Shown here piece after piece: positions 1 through 6,237 of a stretch of DNA of 33,827 nucleotides (position 1 is its first letter; each line of letters opens with the position of its first letter). The notes beneath the pieces are model-generated. The model had not been told where the DNA came from. It made no database searches and saw nothing but the letters and a program-made list of their open reading frames with translations. The DNA comes from Bacillota bacterium (GTDB taxonomy: Bacteria > Bacillota > Clostridia > Christensenellales > SZUA-584), in the NCBI GenBank assembly GCA_023416745.1, contig JAEZHF010000005.1, positions 1 to 33,827 of the forward strand. The letters run 5' to 3'. Both the position numbers and the translations under genes were made by a program.

Positions 1-91
1 GTCCTCCTTTTTGATGTTTGCGGTTGGCAGACCTGCTTGCATCCTACCAGAGTGCGCGATGGATGGCTACTTATAGCTTTAAGCTTTCCCG

Positions 92-116
92 AACCCCCAG
101 TCGAACTGGGGGTTTT
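92..116 (+). terminator. Rho-independent terminator of a gene left of the window
   Basis: A 10-bp perfect stem (AACCCCCAGT / ACTGGGGGTT) with a CGA loop is followed by TTTT. It lies on the plus strand and must serve a transcript entering from the left. Bases 1-91 contain no open frame I trust. They may be the 3' end of an RNA or a gene tail. Confidence 0.7.
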
Positions 117-123
117 CGCATAT

Positions 124-158
124 AAATTAAAAAGCGGCCGCACCCCGGGCAGCCGCTT
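124..158 (-). terminator. Terminator of the trpB-like gene
   Basis: Read on the minus strand, a 7-bp stem AAGCGGC / GCCGCTT is followed by a T-rich stretch (TTTTTAATTTA). It lies 13 bp after the stop codon of the TrpB-like gene and back to back with the plus-strand terminator at 92-116. Confidence 0.75.
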
Positions 159-171
159 CGTTATTATATTA

Positions 172-1536
172 TCACCCAATTGCCGGTATTGTGGACAGTC
201 CCTGCTCCAGCATCTCTTCTGTATACTCAAAGTCCTGCAGTTTACCAGCCAGATACTCCTCGTATGCCGCCAAGTCAAAGTCACCATGGCCGGATAGGTT
301 GAAGAATATCGTCTTGGCCTCACCCGATTCCTTGCACTCCAGCGCCTTCTCGATTACATAAGCGATTGCATGGGAGGATTCCGGCGCGGGCAGTATGATC
401 TCACTTTTGGCAAACATCACCGCCGCCTTGAACACATCCGTCTGCTTCACCGCCGCTGCGCCCACATAGCCGTCGTGATAAAGCTGCGAGAGCAGCGCCG
501 AGTCTCCGTGATATCTGAGGCCGCCCGCATGTATGCCTGCAGGAATGAAGTCGTGTCCCAACGTATACATCATCGTGATGGGGGCCATCTTGGCCGTATC
601 GCCAAAGTCATAAGCGAACTTACCCTTGGTCAGCTTGGGACACGCCGACGGCTCCACTGCAACGAATTCCGTCTTCGTGCCATTCACAATCTTGTCGCGC
701 AGGAACGGGAACGCACAGCCCGAGAAGTTGGAGCCGCCGCCATTGCAACCAATCACGATGTCCGGGTATTCGTCAATCTTCTCAAACTGCTTCTTAGCCT
801 CAAGGCCGATCACCGTTTGATGCAGTATCACGTGATTAAGCACGCTGCCCAGTGCATAGTGCGTGTCCTCGCGCATAGCGGCATCCTCCACCGCTTCAGA
901 GATTGCGATGCCAAGGCTGCCCAGCGAATCGGGGTCCTTTTCAAGTATCCCGCGGCCCGCATTGGTCAGCGGCGATGGGCTGGCAATCACGTTTGCACCG
1001 TAGGTTTGCATCAGCGTCTTGCGATAAGGCTTCTGATCGTACGATACGCGTACCATATACACGGTGCATTCCAGACCGAACATCTGCGTGGCAATGGAGA
1101 GTGCGCTGCCCCACTGGCCTGCGCCCGTCTCGGTGGACAGGCGTTTGATGCCCTCGACTTTGTTGTAAAACGCCTGCGGCACAGCACTGTTCAGCTTATG
1201 GCTGCCGGAGGGGTTGTTGCCTTCGTATTTGTAATAGATCTTGGCAGGTGTGTCCAGTGCCTTTTCCAGCCGGTAAGCGCGGATCAGCGGTGACGGACGG
1301 AAAGCTGCATAGACCTCCCGCACCTCTTTGGGTATATCAATATACCGCTCGGCGGAAACCTCCTGCTCAATCAGCGCCTTGGCGAACAGTGGTTCCAGAT
1401 CGCTCGGCTGCACGGGCTGCATCGTCATCGGGTTTAAATACGGCATCGGACGGTTGGGCATATCCGCAGCAATATTATAATACTGCTTGGGTAATTCGTC
1501 CTCGGATAAATAGACTCTGTTGGGAATCGTCTTCAT
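172..1536 (-). CDS. trpB: TrpB2-type tryptophan synthase beta subunit
   Basis: A PLP enzyme of the TrpB2 (TrpB-like) branch, which joins indole and serine to make tryptophan in the cytoplasm. The 454-aa length and the long N-terminal extension before the core are typical of TrpB2 rather than of ordinary ~400-aa TrpB1. The PLP lysine is K114 in GSHKLNSA, and the phosphate-binding loop CNGGGSN follows near residue 265. GAGQWGSAL is the substrate loop. The start has GAGGAG nine bases upstream. No trpA or other trp gene is adjacent, so it probably works alone, for example in indole salvage; that role is inference. It is transcribed from a TTGACA/TATACT promoter with a structured leader of about 110 bases and ends at its own hairpin terminator. 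Confidence 0.93.
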   Translation of the reverse strand: MKTIPNRVYLSEDELPKQYYNIAADMPNRPMPYLNPMTMQPVQPSDLEPLFAKALIEQEVSAERYIDIPKEVREVYAAFRPSPLIRAYRLEKALDTPAKIYYKYEGNNPSGSHKLNSAVPQAFYNKVEGIKRLSTETGAGQWGSALSIATQMFGLECTVYMVRVSYDQKPYRKTLMQTYGANVIASPSPLTNAGRGILEKDPDSLGSLGIAISEAVEDAAMREDTHYALGSVLNHVILHQTVIGLEAKKQFEKIDEYPDIVIGCNGGGSNFSGCAFPFLRDKIVNGTKTEFVAVEPSACPKLTKGKFAYDFGDTAKMAPITMMYTLGHDFIPAGIHAGGLRYHGDSALLSQLYHDGYVGAAAVKQTDVFKAAVMFAKSEIILPAPESSHAIAYVIEKALECKESGEAKTIFFNLSGHGDFDLAAYEEYLAGKLQDFEYTEEMLEQGLSTIPAIG

Positions 1537-1556
1537 GGTTCTAGTCTCCTCTATTC

Positions 1557-1586
1557 ATGTTATTTTTGTTCTACAAAGAATAACAT
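1557..1586 (-). promoter_or_regulatory. Stem-loop in the trpB leader, next to the RBS
   Basis: ATGTTATT and AATAACAT are perfect inverted arms. The stem continues inside as TTTGT / ACAAA around a 3-nt loop, giving about 13 bp with one bulged base. In the mRNA it ends about five bases before the GAGGAG ribosome binding site. It has no T-run, so it is not a terminator. A role in translation control or mRNA stability is inference. No T-box core motif was found in the leader. Confidence 0.5.
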
Positions 1587-1656
1587 CTCGTCTTTTCTCA
1601 TCTCATCTCGCCGGGCCTGATGCCCAAAGAAATGTATTCCTGTCGAACTTATGCAA

Positions 1657-1686
1657 AGTATACGATATGGACAAGATTCATGTCAA
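1657..1686 (-). promoter_or_regulatory. Sigma-A-like promoter of the trpB-like gene
   Basis: On the minus strand a perfect -35 TTGACA (1681-1686) is separated by 18 bp from -10 TATACT (1657-1662). This predicts a leader of about 110 bases. Confidence 0.65.
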
Positions 1687-1801
1687 TACACAATTTACTA
1701 TAATATTTCCATTATTGTATTGCTTATTTTATAATTCCTCCCAGTTGTATCGCATATTATGCCGCCACTTCGCAAACGCTATATAAAAGGAGGTAGTTTT
1801 C

Positions 1802-2308
1802 ATGATCAGCTTAAATCAAAAAGAAACATCGCTGCTGCAGGACCTGAAAAAGCACGAAGAACTGTGCATTAAAAAGTACGACAGCTATGCCAGCCAGGCT
1901 TCCGACACCCAGCTGAATCAGCTGCTCACAACACAAGGCCAGCAGGAGCAGCAGCATCTGAACTCAATCAACCAGATACTCGCGGGACAGCTCCCGGCCA
2001 CGGGAGGCCAGCAGCAGGGGGGACAGCAAAACACCCAGCAGCAAGGACAGCAGCAGGGGGCTCAAGGCAAACAAAGCTTTCCGCCGATACAGCCGGGCAA
2101 CCCCTCAGCACAGGCCGACACAGTGATGTGCGAGGATCTGCTCTCCACGGAAAAGTATGTTTCGTCCACATACAACACGGCTATATTTGAGTTCAGGGAT
2201 CCCGGCATCCGTCAGGTACTGAACCATATTCAGAAAGAAGAGCAGCAGCATGGCGAAGGCCTGTATGCCTACATGGCCAGTCACGGCATGTATCAGGCAC
2301 CACAGTAA
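1802..2308 (+). CDS. CotF-type spore coat protein
   Basis: A 168-aa protein with the Coat_F ferritin-like helical fold. Residues 1-60 form one helical pair. Residues about 61-100 are a Q/G/P-rich linker. Residues about 105-160 form the second helical part, with the family-like stretch MCEDLLSTEKYVSSTYN and the EEQQH helix. CotF proteins are deposited in the coat of endospores, so the gene marks a spore former. A strong AAAGGAGG lies eight bases before the ATG. A possible sporulation sigma-E-like -10 (CATATTAT near 1754) is too weak to assert. The gene stands alone and ends at a bidirectional hairpin. Confidence 0.88.
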   Translation: MISLNQKETSLLQDLKKHEELCIKKYDSYASQASDTQLNQLLTTQGQQEQQHLNSINQILAGQLPATGGQQQGGQQNTQQQGQQQGAQGKQSFPPIQPGNPSAQADTVMCEDLLSTEKYVSSTYNTAIFEFRDPGIRQVLNHIQKEEQQHGEGLYAYMASHGMYQAPQ

Positions 2309-2393
2309 ACGGCGCTATCTGCACACGCTCGTTGCAGCCGACAAGCCTCAACAGTCATACCTGAGCAAAGCCCGTCGTTCAGAGCGAATACAC

Positions 2394-2422
2394 AAAAAGC
2401 GCGGTCATGCACGTGCTTTTTT
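2394..2422. terminator. Bidirectional terminator between convergent genes
   Basis: AAAAAGCGCG pairs with CGTGCTTTTT (one G-U pair) around an 8-nt loop. The T-runs on both strands let it serve the CotF gene from the left and the Asp/Gly-tail gene from the right. Confidence 0.8.
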
Positions 2423-2431
2423 AATTTCGTA

Positions 2432-2740
2432 TTATGTGCCGCCGTCGCTGCCACCACCGCCGTCACCACCGCCGTCACCACCGCCGTCGCCGTCACCGCC
2501 GCCATTGTCTTCCTCGCCAATCTCAACGTCGCCTGCTTCCTCGTCGCCCTCGTCCTCTTCATCATCCGGGAGCTTGCCTTCCTTCTCCTTGAGCGCCAGC
2601 GCAATACAGAATACGCGCAGACTGATGCCAAAGGACATGCTGAATAGAGGTTCGCCCCCCAGGGGTTCGCTCTGCAGGCCGATATAGGCTGTAAGCTTTT
2701 TCTTGTTAGGCTTCGAACCTCGTCTTCTGGCCAAAGGCAT
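2432..2740 (-). CDS. Small protein with acidic Asp/Gly-rich tail
   Basis: I do not recognise the family. The first ~20 residues are basic (RRR, KKK). Residues about 20-50 form a mixed, partly hydrophobic segment. The last ~45 residues are extremely acidic and then Gly/Asp-rich (DDEEDEGDEE, then repeated GGGD). The tail is encoded by perfect 12-bp tandem repeats. The frame is preferred over the antisense Pro/Ser frame because it lies head-on to the CotF terminator and follows the minus-strand operon with a 73-bp gap. The ribosome binding site is poor: AGGTGA directly abuts the ATG. It may be co-transcribed with the SDR genes upstream, because no clear terminator separates them. Confidence 0.55.
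   Translation of the reverse strand: MPLARRRGSKPNKKKLTAYIGLQSEPLGGEPLFSMSFGISLRVFCIALALKEKEGKLPDDEEDEGDEEAGDVEIGEEDNGGGDGDGGGDGGGDGGGGSDGGT
2452..2487. repeat. Three perfect 12-bp tandem repeats in the Asp/Gly tail
   Basis: CACCACCGCCGT occurs three times in direct succession, and degenerate copies flank it on both sides. On the minus strand it encodes the repeating Gly-Gly-Asp tail. Such repeats change copy number easily by slippage without breaking the frame. Confidence 0.85.
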
Positions 2741-2813
2741 TCACCTGCGCGTTCATTGTCCTTATACAATATGTGCGCTGATAACCAGACGTGAAAGCGG
2801 CAGCCTTTGATGC

Positions 2814-3620
2814 TTAAGACACGTGGGTGAGCCACTGACGCTGGGCCTGCAGCCACCTTTTGTGCAGCAGATGCGCCACCATTGCGGGCGGAGCCACCGA
2901 TCCTAAGATGCTGAGCAGCTTGTTGACCACACCGGGGATGTACACACGCCGCCCGGCTATCACGCGTGTTATCGTATGCTCTGCTACCTGCCCCAACCCG
3001 TTGGTGGTGAGGCTGCCCCAAAGCCCTTGAGCCGCAATGCCATGCAGCGCCTCGGGTGTTGTCGGAAGCCCACCGGGGCACAGCGCCATCACGCGCACGT
3101 TCTCGTATTTGAGTTCCTGCCCCAACGCGATGGAGAAGTCCAGCAAAAACCGTTTGGATGCTGCATATGTCGCTTTGAGCGGTATGGGGTACAGCGAGGC
3201 CAGGCTGGACACATTGACGATGTAGAACTTCTCCGCCTTTTTGCGGACAGACAGCGCCGCATGTGTGACGCGAAGCGTCGCCTCGATGTTCAGCCGCACG
3301 ATGTCCGCGATACGTTCACCGGGCAGCGTCATGAAGCCGCCCTCGTTGTCGATACCCGCGATGTTGAGCAGCATATTAGGCCGCTTCTCCAAGCCGCCGA
3401 TGCGCTCAAACATGGCCGCCGTCTGTGCTGCATCGGTGATGTCGCACACATGTGTATATACCGTAGTGCCGTACTGGCGCTCCAAACCCTGCCGGATACT
3501 GACAAGACCCGGTTCGGAAATATCCGTCAGGAACAACTCATAGCCCCGGCGCGCGCACTCGGACGCCATTGCACGCCCCAGCCCGCCGCATGCCCCCGTG
3601 ACCAATACCATGATATTCAT
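2814..3620 (-). CDS. SDR family oxidoreductase (last gene of PadR operon)
   Basis: A classical short-chain dehydrogenase/reductase of 268 aa. It has the nucleotide-binding motif TGACGGLG (residues 8-15), NIAG (86-89) and N111. The catalytic serine is at 138/139, and Y152-A-A-S-K156 is the active-site pair. The acidic D33 after the second strand suggests NAD(H) preference, which is inference. The C-terminal ~60 residues are hydrophobic and basic and may lie at the membrane, as in SDRs acting on lipids or sterols. The start overlaps the stop of the upstream SDR by four bases (ATGA), which indicates translational coupling. The substrate is unknown. Confidence 0.88.
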   Translation of the reverse strand: MNIMVLVTGACGGLGRAMASECARRGYELFLTDISEPGLVSIRQGLERQYGTTVYTHVCDITDAAQTAAMFERIGGLEKRPNMLLNIAGIDNEGGFMTLPGERIADIVRLNIEATLRVTHAALSVRKKAEKFYIVNVSSLASLYPIPLKATYAASKRFLLDFSIALGQELKYENVRVMALCPGGLPTTPEALHGIAAQGLWGSLTTNGLGQVAEHTITRVIAGRRVYIPGVVNKLLSILGSVAPPAMVAHLLHKRWLQAQRQWLTHVS

Positions 3621-4462
3621 AGTTCGCCTCCTCCAAATCGGATGCCGCAGAGCTGCTCGGACAGCTCAAAAAGCCTTTTTGCGTCCTCCGCGTCGTCCGC
3701 CCGCTTGCTGTATTTCGCAGGCTGGCAGTCGTGGTAATAAAGCTCAGTGGGTGCAGGCTGACGGCTGCACAAATACGCGTACGTCTGCGCAGGCACCTCC
3801 GGCTCCACGCCGCTCTTTCGTCTCAGGTTCCAGAAAGCTCCAATGATGCCGCCCGTTTCTTTGCCACCGATATCAGTATTCACCAAACCGGGGTCTACCA
3901 CATAGGCCCTCACCGAGCTTTGCCGCCGGTTCAGCTCCGCCGCAAACAGCATGTTGCAAAGCTTTGACTGCTTATAAGCCAACAGGCAGCTGTAGTGCCT
4001 CTTGTACATCACGTCATCCCAGTGCATACGCATCATCTTGTGCGAGTTGCTTCCTGTCATCATCACGCGCCCGCAATCAGCTTTCAGCTGCGGCCACAAC
4101 CGGTGCGTCAGCAGAAACCCCGCCAGATGGTTGAGCGCGAACTGCATTTCATAACCCTCCGGCGTGGTGGTATACCAACCCCTCACCCCGCCCGCGTTAT
4201 TGATCAGCGCCCACAACCCGCCGCCATCCAACATGGCGATAATCGCGTCCGCCACGGCATGCACGTCGCTCTGCCTGGACAGGTCGCCGCAGACGTAGTC
4301 CACGTTTGCATCCGGCATCGTTTCCAGCAGTGCCGCTTTCGCCTTTTCGCATTTTTCAGGCGAGCGTCCGACGCCGATCACACGCATCCCCTGTGCAGCA
4401 ATGGCCCGGGTTGTCTCGAAACCGATGCCCGACGTCGCACCCGTTATCACCACTGTCTTCAT
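3617..4462 (-). CDS. SDR family oxidoreductase, retinol-dehydrogenase-like
   Basis: A 281-aa SDR of the type often annotated as retinol dehydrogenase or WWOX-like. It shows TGATSGIG (residues 8-15), NNAG (88-91), N111, S138 in TGSNS, and the catalytic pair Y163/K167 in YKQSK. R33 after the second strand (VGRSPEK) points to NADP(H). It shares a four-base ATGA overlap with both neighbours, so the two dissimilar SDRs and the small membrane-anchored protein are produced together. They may act on one substrate in succession. The sequence gives no direct sign of that substrate. Confidence 0.88.
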   Translation of the reverse strand: MKTVVITGATSGIGFETTRAIAAQGMRVIGVGRSPEKCEKAKAALLETMPDANVDYVCGDLSRQSDVHAVADAIIAMLDGGGLWALINNAGGVRGWYTTTPEGYEMQFALNHLAGFLLTHRLWPQLKADCGRVMMTGSNSHKMMRMHWDDVMYKRHYSCLLAYKQSKLCNMLFAAELNRRQSSVRAYVVDPGLVNTDIGGKETGGIIGAFWNLRRKSGVEPEVPAQTYAYLCSRQPAPTELYYHDCQPAKYSKRADDAEDAKRLFELSEQLCGIRFGGGEL

Positions 4463-4869
4463 GGCAATTCTCCTCCCATCGCGTCCAGCGCAGACTGCGG
4501 TGCATACACTGTCACCTTCATCTCATATGGCTGCGGGAATATCCCCATAAGGTCAGCAGGGAAACCCTTTTCCTCAATCTCCAGCGTGCCATCCGTCATG
4601 TTCACAGCCAAAACATCGTTCATATCAATTTCGTCCGGCCGCCAAGCCTTGACATATGCCTCGACGCGGCATTCGCCTGACGAAACCAGATTGATCTGAG
4701 CCTGCTTCAAATCCATGACAACCGCTGCGGGTAATTCGCCAAACTCGTAAGATTTCGTCGTCTCCCGTGAGTACAGCACACCTGTGCCCACAATCGCACC
4801 CAGCATCGCGGCCAGCCCCACAGTTCCCACGATCAACAGTATGATCAAAACCCTCGTCAACTTCTTCAT
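4459..4869 (-). CDS. Membrane-anchored DUF4097-like small protein
   Basis: A 136-aa protein with one N-terminal hydrophobic segment (about residues 6-31). The outer domain is beta-rich and resembles only the beginning of the DUF4097 adhesin-like beta-solenoid that commonly follows PadR-HAAS genes. Family members are usually about twice as long. This one could be a natural short form or a C-terminally shortened one that has kept its coupling: its stop overlaps the next start as ATGA. Topology is predicted as short inside, rest outside. The function of the family is not established. Confidence 0.7.
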   Translation of the reverse strand: MKKLTRVLIILLIVGTVGLAAMLGAIVGTGVLYSRETTKSYEFGELPAAVVMDLKQAQINLVSSGECRVEAYVKAWRPDEIDMNDVLAVNMTDGTLEIEEKGFPADLMGIFPQPYEMKVTVYAPQSALDAMGGELP

Positions 4870-5429
4870 ACTATCGCCTTCTTTCCCGCGTTTTGCATCA
4901 TGCGCTTCACCAGCAGCGGCAGCATCCCGAACAGTTTACGCCAAATCCACGCCAGCCCCTTGCAGCACAGCAGGCCGCCCGATATCAGCATCATTGCCGC
5001 GAAGAACGCCGTCACCGCCCACATTGGGTAACCTTGGATGATCTCCGCCGCCATCACCGCGAGCGAACCCGCGCCCGCCAGCACCACGCCTGCCGCTCCG
5101 GCGTACAGTGACACCATCACCGACAGGCTGGCGAAGTACAGCATCGCCGCCAATATACCGCCGCCCACCTTAAAGCTGAGGAACGCGCCCAGCATCCGAA
5201 GCGACGTCCGCACCCCGCGGGATTCATGTGCCCGCCCTGCCGCGCCCATCGCGGAGAACATCTTGGCCAGCTGCTCCGGCTCGCCCAGTGCCTTGGCGAT
5301 CTGTTCCTCGCTTTTGCCCGCCGCTATTCCGATATCGAAATGCTCGCGGTAATCAGCCAATATGTCCTGCTTCTCTTCGGCGCTCATGTGCTTAAGACTC
5401 CTCTCAAGCCGCGTCAAAAATTCATTCAT
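4866..5429 (-). CDS. HAAS (DUF1700) membrane protein
   Basis: A 187-aa protein beginning MNEFLTRLERSL. Residues 1-60 form the HAAS helical domain, with the family-typical run EEKQDILADYREHF and GEPEQLAKMF. Hydrophobic segments follow at roughly 80-110, 112-130 and 135-155. An in-frame start 25 codons upstream is possible, but the internal ATG is preferred. It has GGAGG six bases before it, matches the usual family start, and overlaps the PadR stop by only eight bases. HAAS proteins are almost always encoded next to a PadR regulator and are thought to take part in envelope-related responses. The biochemical role is unknown. Confidence 0.85.
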   Translation of the reverse strand: MNEFLTRLERSLKHMSAEEKQDILADYREHFDIGIAAGKSEEQIAKALGEPEQLAKMFSAMGAAGRAHESRGVRTSLRMLGAFLSFKVGGGILAAMLYFASLSVMVSLYAGAAGVVLAGAGSLAVMAAEIIQGYPMWAVTAFFAAMMLISGGLLCCKGLAWIWRKLFGMLPLLVKRMMQNAGKKAIV

Positions 5430-5739
5430 CGTCGTCCTCCATAAACAGCGCCACGTTATGCGCAAAGTTCTCCCACTCATGCCGAAGCTTTTGCCCCGCT
5501 TCATGCCCCTTTTGGGTCAACCGGTAATATTTGCGCGGCGGCCCGCCGGATTCACCCGACAAGTACGTCTCGCACATCCCGTCGTTCTTCAGCTTGCGCA
5601 GCAGCGGATACAGCGTGCCCTCAGCTATCTCGATGCGCGAGGATATCTTCTCCGCCAGCTCGTATCCGTAAGCGTCCCGCCGGGCCAGATAGCACAGCAC
5701 GCACAGCTCCAATACGCCTTTTTTAAACTGAGCGTTCAT
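5422..5739 (-). CDS. PadR family transcriptional regulator
   Basis: A 105-aa winged-helix repressor of the short PadR subfamily. It has the expected order: FKKGVLELCVLCYLA helix, YGYELAEKI, recognition region AEGTLYPLLRKLKNDG, and the wing GGPPRKYYRLTQKG. It is the first gene of a five-gene overlapping operon (PadR, HAAS, DUF4097-like, SDR, SDR) and almost certainly represses its own promoter. A perfect CTACTGA/TCAGTAG palindrome lies at the transcription start and a third half-site lies between -35 and -10. The start has AAAGGAA seven bases upstream. The inducer is unknown. Confidence 0.92.
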   Translation of the reverse strand: MNAQFKKGVLELCVLCYLARRDAYGYELAEKISSRIEIAEGTLYPLLRKLKNDGMCETYLSGESGGPPRKYYRLTQKGHEAGQKLRHEWENFAHNVALFMEDDDE

Positions 5740-5764
5740 TTGGTTCCTTTCTAGTTAATGTCCA

Positions 5765-5809
5765 CTACTGAGTTTTGTTCAGTAGATAGACTATAGCACG
5801 AACTACTGA
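5765..5809. promoter_or_regulatory. Candidate PadR operator: palindrome plus third half-site
   Basis: CTACTGA (5765-5771) and TCAGTAG (5779-5785) form a perfect inverted repeat with a 7-bp spacer. A further CTACTGA occurs at 5803-5809. The palindrome sits just downstream of the -10 of the PadR promoter and the extra half-site sits between -10 and -35. This is the arrangement expected of an autorepressor operator. Confidence 0.65.
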
Positions 5810-5818
5810 ATAATGCAA
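5790..5818 (-). promoter_or_regulatory. Promoter of the PadR-HAAS-SDR operon
   Basis: On the minus strand, -35 TTGCAT (5813-5818), 17-bp spacer, -10 TATAGT (5790-5795). It is interleaved with the candidate operator. Confidence 0.65.
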
Positions 5819-5827
5819 TATAGTTTA

Positions 5828-5855
5828 TAGACATTCTCACATTTTTTTTTATGAT
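5828..5855 (+). promoter_or_regulatory. Promoter candidate of the Gly/Cys-rich gene
   Basis: TAGACA (5828-5833), 16-bp spacer, TATGAT (5850-5855), about 45 bases before the likely start codon. It diverges from the PadR promoter. Confidence 0.45.
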
Positions 5856-5898
5856 GAATAGGTTAAATTAAGCTTCGTGCTTAGAGGTGGTGAATAAA

Positions 5899-6174
5899 AT
5901 GTTTGCAAATAATGATTGTCTTCCGTTGCTGCTTTATCTGTGCTGCTGCCGGAACGGCTGTAATCCCTGTGGATGCTTTGACAACTGTGGCTGGGGCGGC
6001 GGATGCGGCCCGATCGGCTGGGGCGGCGGATGCGGTCCCGGTGGCGGATGCGGTCCCGGTGGCGGAGGAGTTCTCGGCGGATGGGGGCCGGGACGGTGCC
6101 GTGGATGTGGCTGCGAACTGGGCGGATGTGGCGGCGGCAGCCGTGGCTGGAGCAGCTGGTTCAAACGCTGCTGA
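5899..6174 (+). CDS. Gly/Cys-rich small protein
   Basis: A 91-aa protein with a short hydrophobic N-terminal part (LPLLLYLCCC) followed by repeated GGGCGP units and more Cys and Trp residues. I recognise no domain. Similar Gly/Cys-rich proteins in spore formers are sometimes surface or spore-coat proteins, but that is only analogy. The ATG at 5899 is chosen because AGAGGTGG lies eight bases before it; GTG codons at 5887 and 5890 are alternatives. A 36-bp perfect tandem repeat and a following hairpin are consistent with a real, separately transcribed gene. Composition and base content (very G-rich) differ sharply from the neighbours. Confidence 0.65.
   Translation: MFANNDCLPLLLYLCCCRNGCNPCGCFDNCGWGGGCGPIGWGGGCGPGGGCGPGGGGVLGGWGPGRCRGCGCELGGCGGGSRGWSSWFKRC
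6028..6063 (+). repeat. Two perfect 18-bp tandem repeats in the Gly/Cys-rich gene
   Basis: GGATGCGGTCCCGGTGGC occurs twice without a gap, and diverged copies lie just before it. Each copy encodes a Gly-Cys-Gly-Pro-Gly-Gly unit. Confidence 0.9.
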
Positions 6175-6199
6175 TGCACTTCCATATCAATACAACAAC

Positions 6200-6224
6200 A
6201 AGGGATATCGCTCCGATATCCCTT
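6200..6224. terminator. Hairpin between convergent genes
   Basis: AAGGGATATCG / CGATATCCCTT, an 11-bp perfect stem with a 3-nt loop. It lies between the ends of the Gly/Cys-rich gene and the EamA gene. The T-tract is weak on both strands, so termination efficiency is uncertain. Confidence 0.6.
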
Positions 6225-6237
6225 TACTTAATTTAAC

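Noticed and set aside
370..1293. Long open frame antisense to the TrpB-like gene
   Set aside because: Basic, Arg/His-rich text without a domain or RBS; a shadow of the real gene.
1537..1680. T-box or trp attenuator in the TrpB-like leader
   Set aside because: No AGGGTGGNACCGCG-like core, no leader peptide with Trp codons and no terminator hairpin before the RBS.
2250..2687. Plus-strand frame of 145 codons with a Pro/Ser-rich part
   Set aside because: It overlaps the CotF end and its terminator, and has no RBS. The Pro-rich stretch is the reverse of the Asp/Gly tail repeats.
2293..3081. Minus-strand frame of 262 codons
   Set aside because: Overlaps the SDR gene and the Asp/Gly-tail gene in another frame; cysteine- and arginine-rich without known motifs.
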